From Streptomyces atroolivaceus (GTDB lineage Bacteria > Actinomycetota > Actinomycetes > Streptomycetales > Streptomycetaceae), in contig NZ_JNXG01000030.1 in NCBI RefSeq assembly GCF_000717025.1, positions 1 through 27,727 of the forward strand: a stretch of 27,727 nt of DNA, given 5' to 3'. The notes beneath the pieces are model-generated. The model had not been told where the DNA came from and made no database searches. It worked only from the letters and a program-made list of their open reading frames with translations. This document shows, in pieces, positions 23,634-27,727 of this stretch. Both the position numbers and the translations under genes were made by a program. Within the stretch, counting starts at the first letter, position 1, and each line of letters starts with the position of its first letter.

Positions 23634-23703
23634 CACGGCTCACAGCTCACGGCTCATGGCTCACGGCTCACGGCTCACGGCTCACGGCTCACGGCTCACG
23701 GCT
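23634..23703. repeat. Heptanucleotide tandem repeat, ten copies of CACGGCT
   Basis: Ten contiguous 7-base units run from 23634 to 23703; the second is CACAGCT and the fourth CATGGCT, the rest are identical. The stop codon of the imine-reductase-like gene (minus strand, 23696-23698) straddles units nine and ten, so the repeat starts inside the gene's last codons and extends into its 3' region. The 270 bases between the ComB-like stop and the repeat contain only a coding-like minus-strand stretch near 23478-23360 (begins MRLEVRAVGEQDVAALKGRF) that I cannot identify. Confidence 0.95.
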
Positions 23704-24556
23704 TGCGGAACTGCTCCATCAGCGCCACGTAACCGCTGCCGCCATGGCCCGCGTTCGCTGCTCGCTCGGCCAAAGCCTTGACGAGCCTGGGCAGTTCGGT
23801 GTTGACGCCGAGCGACTCGCTCTCCTCGACCACGTGTGCCATCGCCGCCAGGTGGGTGTCGATGGTGCCGTCGTCGGCCGGGTAGGAGCCGTTGTCGGCC
23901 TGCCGCGCGTAGTCCGGCAGCCAGCCGGCCACCGTGTCGATCGCCCTCCTCGCGATGGAGAGGTACGCCGTGGCGGACACACCGGCCGTGCCGACGATCG
24001 CGGCGCCGTTGAGGAAGCCGTCGAGCATGCCCCACATGAGGACGAGCGTGGCCATCTCGTGCGTGGCCGCCAGTCCCGGGTCATCACCGAGGTGGAGGCC
24101 CGTGCCGAGGCCGCGCAGCGTGGACTCGTGAGCGTCGTACAGCGGTCGCGGCCCGCTGTAGGCGAGCACGGCATCGGCCGTGCCTATGGCCTCCGGGACG
24201 GCCATGACCCCGCCGTCGAGGTAGCTGCCACCGCGTCGCACCACCTCCTCCGCGAGTGCTCTGGCGCGCGAGGGCGTGCCCGACGTCAGGTTCACCACGA
24301 CACGACCGTCGAGCGCTCCGTCGAGGATGGCGGTCACGGCGTCGTAGTCCGACACGCAGACCACCACGAGCGGGGCGGCCGCGATCGCGGCCGCCGGGGA
24401 CTCGGCGAGCGTCGCGCCTCTGGCAACGAGGTCGTCGGCCTTGGTCGTCGTGCGGTTCCACACGGTCGTCTGGTGTCCCGCACGCAGGAACGCCCCGGCG
24501 AGGGCGCTGCCCATCAGTCCGAGACCGAGAACCGCTACAGGTGTGCCGGTGTGCAT
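23696..24556 (-). CDS. NAD(P)-dependent oxidoreductase, imine reductase-like
   Basis: The 286-residue protein belongs to the 6-phosphogluconate/3-hydroxyisobutyrate dehydrogenase fold. An N-terminal Rossmann motif VLGLGLMGSALAGAFL is followed by WNRTTTKADDL (Arg suggests NADPH), NLTSGTPSRARALAE, and a helical C-terminal domain with LVLMWGMLDGFLNGAAIV, where imine reductases have their dimer-forming helix and active-site residue. Imine reductases reduce C=N bonds; beta-hydroxyacid dehydrogenases are the alternative, but the catalytic Lys of that group is not evident. ATG at 24556 lies six bases after AAGGAG; ATG 24559 is three bases after it. Divergent from a MerR gene and probably under its control. 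The gene ends in a heptamer repeat. Confidence 0.9.
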   Translation of the reverse strand: MHTGTPVAVLGLGLMGSALAGAFLRAGHQTTVWNRTTTKADDLVARGATLAESPAAAIAAAPLVVVCVSDYDAVTAILDGALDGRVVVNLTSGTPSRARALAEEVVRRGGSYLDGGVMAVPEAIGTADAVLAYSGPRPLYDAHESTLRGLGTGLHLGDDPGLAATHEMATLVLMWGMLDGFLNGAAIVGTAGVSATAYLSIARRAIDTVAGWLPDYARQADNGSYPADDGTIDTHLAAMAHVVEESESLGVNTELPRLVKALAERAANAGHGGSGYVALMEQFRKP

Positions 24557-24585
24557 CATGTGCTCCTTGTTCGATCGGTGGCACA

Positions 24586-24617
24586 ATCGTCAACGTTGAC
24601 ACCGGTATGAAGGTCAA
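24586..24617 (-). promoter_or_regulatory. MerR-type promoter/operator for the imine-reductase-like gene
   Basis: On the minus strand TTGACC (24617-24612) is a good -35 and TGACGA/GACGAT (24592-24586) a possible -10, with a 19-base spacer, as in MerR-controlled promoters. The spacer holds an imperfect dyad centred on ACCGGT (24601-24606). A perfect 12-base palindrome GTCAACGTTGAC (24589-24600) overlaps the -10 side. The MerR gene's possible ATG at 24607 falls inside this operator, which supports its GTG start at 24628. Confidence 0.6.
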
Positions 24618-24627
24618 GGGGGATCGC

Positions 24628-24990
24628 GTGCTGATCGGGGAGCTGGGCCGGCGGACCGGGGTGAATCCGCATCAACTGCGGTACTACGAGGCGCAGGGTC
24701 TGCTGGTGCCCGACCGCGGCGGCAACGGCTACCGCGAGTACGGCGACGACGCCGTGCTGACCGTGGCCCAGATCAGGAAACTGCTGGACGCCGGGCTGTC
24801 GACCCAGGAGATCCGGTACCTCCAACCATGCGTCAGCGGAGCGGGCCCCGCCCTTGAGCCCTGCCCGGAGACCCTTGACCTGCTGCGGGCCCGCATCGTC
24901 GAGCTGGACGAGCAGATCGACACGCTCGTCCGGTCCCGCCAGACGCTGCGGGAGTACCAGACGGCCACGGAACGGCGGCTGGCCAACTGA
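24628..24990 (+). CDS. MerR-family transcriptional regulator
   Basis: The 120-residue protein has a MerR winged helix-turn-helix (IGELGRRTGVNPHQLRYYEA, then NGYREYGDD), a second DNA-binding helix pair (TVAQIRKLLDAGLSTQEI) and a C-terminal dimer coiled coil (DLLRARIVELDEQIDTLV). Two Cys (near PCVSG and EPCPE) lie at the start of the effector region, but the metal-binding spacing of metal-sensing MerRs is not evident. GTG at 24628 is preferred: GGGGG lies five bases upstream and the protein then starts at MLIGELG as usual. ATG 24607 is the alternative. Divergent from the imine-reductase-like gene, which it probably activates. Confidence 0.92.
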   Translation: MLIGELGRRTGVNPHQLRYYEAQGLLVPDRGGNGYREYGDDAVLTVAQIRKLLDAGLSTQEIRYLQPCVSGAGPALEPCPETLDLLRARIVELDEQIDTLVRSRQTLREYQTATERRLAN

Positions 24991-25358
24991 CCACGCCCGG
25001 AACGCGCGGAGTTCCGTGCGCCACCGACAAGGGCCAGGCAGTTGCACGGCCTCCGGGCCGCACCCTTCCCCGCGTGCGGGTGCGTGATCTCCTCCCCGCC
25101 CCGGCGACTTCGAGCCGTACTGCCCCCCGTTCCGTGGCCCCTTCGGCGACGATCGGCCCGCCACCACGGGCGACCGTCCGCGGGATCGCCCACCCCCGGA
25201 TGGGATCGAGATCGAGAGGTACACCTGCAGCCGGACCGCACGGGTGCACTCATGTGTGCGCCCCCGTCCGGTCGCCGCGCCGGCTGCGTACGATCGTCCG
25301 TACCGGTCGGAGCACTCGGGCGGTTGTCCGCCGCGCGCGGCGCTGGAAAGGTGGACGC
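24991..25358. other. Intergenic region between MerR gene and lipoprotein gene
   Basis: A weak stem CGGAAC-GCGCGGA-GTTCCG near 24999-25017 follows the MerR stop and may be its terminator. Otherwise no gene or clear promoter was seen; open frames on both strands lack motifs. Confidence 0.4.
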
Positions 25359-26093
25359 ATGCGCCGACTGCTGCTGATCGCACCGCTGTTGCTGTTCACC
25401 GCCGGCTGCGGGGTGGTGCAGTCCTCCGAGGACGAGGCGACGGACAGCGCACGGGAGGTGGCCGCAGAGGCGGGCGAGCGGCTCTACAGCCAGCGTCCAC
25501 GCACCGCGGAGGAGGTCGGACGCTCCGCGTCCGGTATCGACGGGGTCGAGGTACTGCGGGTGACGGGTACCTCGACACACGAAGGGGACGGCATCGACGT
25601 GGTCGTCCGCGCGTCCGGTTCGGCGTACGACGGATGGCTCGACCGTGAGGAGGTCGCCGTGCGGCGCTGTTTCGCGGTAAAGGTGTCGCCCAAGTCGGAG
25701 TGGCGTGAGGACCCCCGTGACATGGACTGCCCGGATGGCCCTCCGCTGACCTTCGCCCCACTACCTGAACCACCCCGTCTGCCGTACGAGGAGCTCCGCG
25801 CGAAACTCCCCCGGGTGCCGGAGGGCGGCCGGGTGGACGAGGCCGAGGTGCGCCGTGGGCTCGCCGCCCTGGATCTGGATCCGGCGATCCGTACCGAGGT
25901 GAAGTCGGACGGCGGACGGGTCGGCGTTCTCCTGTCGGTGAAGGGCAACGGCTTCGACGCGCAGGACTGCCTTCTCGCCCACGTGGGCCCCGGCACCACC
26001 GAGGTGTGGGTGCCGCCGCGGATCCAGCGGATGCCCGGGGAGGGCGGCTGCACCGTCGCCGGCGCCCTTGACCCGCTACCGCCACCGCACTAG
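25359..26093 (+). CDS. Lipoprotein of unknown function
   Basis: The 244-residue product begins MRRLLLIAPLLLF followed by the lipobox Thr-Ala-Gly-Cys (Cys at about 17), so it should be diacylated and anchored on the outer face of the membrane. The mature part is acidic and Pro-rich, with four further Cys in two pairs (near Arg-Cys-Phe / Asp-Cys-Pro and Asp-Cys-Leu / Gly-Cys-Thr). I recognise no named domain. ATG at 25359 has GGAAAGG upstream. It converges on the lipoprotein at 26360-27562. Confidence 0.88.
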   Translation: MRRLLLIAPLLLFTAGCGVVQSSEDEATDSAREVAAEAGERLYSQRPRTAEEVGRSASGIDGVEVLRVTGTSTHEGDGIDVVVRASGSAYDGWLDREEVAVRRCFAVKVSPKSEWREDPRDMDCPDGPPLTFAPLPEPPRLPYEELRAKLPRVPEGGRVDEAEVRRGLAALDLDPAIRTEVKSDGGRVGVLLSVKGNGFDAQDCLLAHVGPGTTEVWVPPRIQRMPGEGGCTVAGALDPLPPPH

Positions 26094-26312
26094 ACGGGGA
26101 GCCTGACTCGCTCGGGTCACAGCCCCGCGCGGCCATCCCGTCCGGCAGTTCGTGCGCGTCCGGACGCGGCTGCGCACCGATCGTCCCGGGCACCTTCAGC
26201 AGTCCCCCGCAGCCGTCCCCCCGTCTGCCGATCGCACGGCTTGGGCCCACGCGGCGTATCCCGCGCCGACGCCGTCACCCAGGCGCCCCGCCGAGCTCTC
26301 CGGTCCGCCGGC

Positions 26313-26336
26313 GCACTCGCTCCCTGCGAGCGGTGC
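26313..26336 (-). terminator. Hairpin downstream of minus-strand lipoprotein gene
   Basis: GCACTCGCTC (26313-26322) pairs with GAGCGGTGC (26328-26336) with one bulged T and a 5-base loop, 23 bases beyond the lipoprotein stop. It may also serve the convergent gene. A 14-base palindrome CGCGTCCGGACGCG at 26155-26168 lies closer to the plus-strand gene and could act for that one. Confidence 0.5.
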
Positions 26337-26359
26337 CAGAACTGTGGTCGGGGGTCGCC

Positions 26360-27562
26360 TCACTGTGTCTCGACGTAGCACGTGACCACCGGATCGGCGC
26401 CGACGCCCCATCTCGTCTCATCAGGCCAGGTGTACCGGAATTGGCCCTTCTCCACTCCCTCTCCGGTCCAGCCAGCGGGCGCCGACCTGTACCCGTCCCG
26501 GCATGCCTCGACGGCCATCCGCTTCGCCTCCTTGTAGCCCGGGTACGCGGCGTCGAACCGTGCGTGGGCGAAGACTCGGACGTCGTGGGGCTGGGCGCAG
26601 GGCACGGACACCATCATGTCGAGAGTGCGGGTGCCCGTCGTGAGATCGGCGCACCCGCCCTTCTTCACCTCGCCGACCGCCACCACGGATTCCTTGGCCT
26701 CGAGTGTCCGTTCCGAGGCCGTCGGCATGACCGGTGCGGAAGCCCCGAAACCACCCACCTTCAGGACGGCACGCAATCCGGTCATCTCGTCCAGAGTGCT
26801 GTCCTTCTTGTCGAGCAGGCCCGAGAGATCCGCCTCCGCCCCTGTGATGCGCCCCCTGGCGTCCACGGACATGCCGAGCGACACGGGCGTCGCCGTACCG
26901 TTCGGGTCGATGTCGGCGGTGAGTTCGGAGCCCAGGTCCTTGGGGAACAGGCGCAGGGCGTTGAACACCGTGAGCTGCGCCCGGTAGGTGCGACCGCCCT
27001 TCTCCGCCGGCGAATGCTTCACCTTCTGGGCTCCGCTGAGAACCTCCAGGAGTGTGCCGCCGAACGCGGACTCGGATCCCCGCAGCGCGTCGACCGCGGC
27101 GCCGGTTCCGAATGCGTCCGAGGATCCTTCGTACCGCAGCCAGTAGCCGGCCTCTCCCGCGCGCAGGCGGATGGTGTCCGGCTCGACCGCCACCTCGGTG
27201 TGCGCGGGGGCACGGCCCGCCCCCAGGCGGACGCCCATCAGCGTGTCCTTGGCCTCCTCCGGCAGATCCTCGGCCGGCGCCCAGTCGATCGAGCCCGCGG
27301 CCCTGCCGCCGGGGAAGTCGAGCCGTCCCGAGGTCGTCTGTACCGTGTCGCCCGACGTCGAGGTGAAGGTCAGGGTCTGGGTGAAGCTCGCGGTACGCGC
27401 GGCCTGGGTCGTCAGCAGCGCCTGGCGGGGCTGCTGCTCGACCGGCACGTCGAAGACCGGGTGGGCGGGCTTGTCGTCCGCCCCACCGCCGGCGCAGGCG
27501 GTGAGCAGCAGACTGGCCGAGGCAGCGACGGCACACAAGGGAAGGAGGTGGCTTCTGATCAC
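26360..27562 (-). CDS. Lipoprotein with LppX/LprG-like region and C-terminal septum-formation-like domain
   Basis: The 400-residue product starts with GTG at 27562, a hydrophobic signal and the lipobox Leu-Leu-Thr-Ala-Cys (Cys23). Residues about 50-265 resemble actinobacterial lipoproteins of the LppX/LprAFG type (repeated beta strands, for example TASFTQTLTFTSTSGDTVQT). The C-terminal 100 residues hold a Cys-containing module (SVPCAQPHDVRVFAHARFD, later ACRDGY and VTCYVETQ) like the septum-formation/DUF4190-associated domain. Both assignments are from pattern only. AGGAGG-like bases are not visible close to the start. A 13-bp palindrome lies 52 bases upstream. Confidence 0.85.
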   Translation of the reverse strand: MIRSHLLPLCAVAASASLLLTACAGGGADDKPAHPVFDVPVEQQPRQALLTTQAARTASFTQTLTFTSTSGDTVQTTSGRLDFPGGRAAGSIDWAPAEDLPEEAKDTLMGVRLGAGRAPAHTEVAVEPDTIRLRAGEAGYWLRYEGSSDAFGTGAAVDALRGSESAFGGTLLEVLSGAQKVKHSPAEKGGRTYRAQLTVFNALRLFPKDLGSELTADIDPNGTATPVSLGMSVDARGRITGAEADLSGLLDKKDSTLDEMTGLRAVLKVGGFGASAPVMPTASERTLEAKESVVAVGEVKKGGCADLTTGTRTLDMMVSVPCAQPHDVRVFAHARFDAAYPGYKEAKRMAVEACRDGYRSAPAGWTGEGVEKGQFRYTWPDETRWGVGADPVVTCYVETQ

Positions 27563-27613
27563 GTCGGTTCGACCGTGGAATCATATGATGGGTTGCCCTC
27601 ACGCCGGTAACGG

Positions 27614-27626
27614 AAGGGTCACCCTT
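27614..27626. promoter_or_regulatory. Palindrome AAGGGTCACCCTT upstream of the lipoprotein
   Basis: Six-base arms are exact complements around one base, 52 bases before the lipoprotein start, where an operator would sit. It is also only a few bases from the IS5-type element, so it may instead be part of that junction. Confidence 0.35.
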
Positions 27627-27631
27627 ACTAG

Positions 27632-27727
27632 GCACTGTTTCTCGGATCATGTTCTGAGCCAGATGACGAGTGCTGCGAGCGTGACGGTACCGAGGTAGAT
27701 GTAGGCGCGTTTCTCGTAGCGGGTGGC
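27632..27727 (-). mobile_element. IS5-family transposase, 3' end (runs off right edge)
   Basis: The minus strand gives the last 26 residues of an IS5-family transposase, ATRYEKRAYIYLGTVTLAAL followed by a Val-Ile-Trp-Leu-Arg-Thr end, and a TGA at 27647-27649. This matches the usual C-terminus of the family. The element's end is probably just left of the stop; CTAG at 27628-27631 fits the YTAR target duplication of IS5-type elements. The rest lies outside the window, so whether it is intact is unknown. Confidence 0.8.

Noticed and set aside
23634..23703. CRISPR array
   Set aside because: Seven-base units are contiguous with no spacers; a simple tandem repeat.

Overview
The window is GC-rich, with strongly GC-biased third codon positions, GTG and TTG starts, many 4-base GTGA overlaps between genes and stem-loop terminators without T-tracts. 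Together with actinobacterial families (sIHF-type integration host factor, DUF6131, GAF/winged-helix regulator of an aldehyde dehydrogenase) this points to Streptomyces or a close relative. Parts of the window look like accessory chromosome: an edge of a biosynthetic cluster, an ABC-ATPase pseudogene, IS5-family remnants and several frameshifted genes.

Region 1-5964 is the most striking part. A minus-strand operon reads NRPS (condensation-adenylation-carrier, no release domain), then an EctB-like diaminobutyrate aminotransferase, then an ornithine-carbamoyltransferase paralogue with altered acceptor-binding motifs, then the first 43 codons of a lantibiotic-dehydratase (LanB)-like protein that runs off the left edge. 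Diaminobutyrate supply, carbamoyl transfer, thiotemplate chemistry and a tRNA-dependent LanB-type enzyme in one operon is an unusual combination. I do not recognise a known pathway. Region 6293-6860 is a DrrA-type ABC ATPase pseudogene.

Region 7161-12616 holds a small plus-strand protein of unknown function, a strong bidirectional terminator, an acetaldehyde-type aldehyde dehydrogenase and its likely GAF-domain regulator, and then a cytoplasmic subtilase translationally coupled to a small propeptide-like protein. Region 13189-13880 is debris: a DUF1963-like pseudogene abutting an IS5-family transposase remnant.

Region 14029-16525 is a probable minus-strand operon: flavohaemoglobin-like oxidoreductase, PNPOx-family protein, a small protein with a charged Gly-x-y repeat, and an sIHF paralogue. 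Palindromic sites lie upstream. Region 16802-18167 is mostly non-coding apart from an orphan 17-bp perfect hairpin and a 51-residue DUF6131 membrane protein.

Region 18168-22438 holds a sensor kinase, its NarL-type response regulator and an epoxide-hydrolase-like protein in one operon, divergent from a secreted protein, with a 20-bp perfect palindrome between them. A short gene after the secreted protein is broken by a 10-bp tandem duplication.

Region 22682-27727 holds a ComB-like phosphatase, a 70-bp heptamer repeat, an imine-reductase-like oxidoreductase divergent from its probable MerR regulator, two convergent lipoproteins, and the 3' end of another IS5-family transposase at the right edge.
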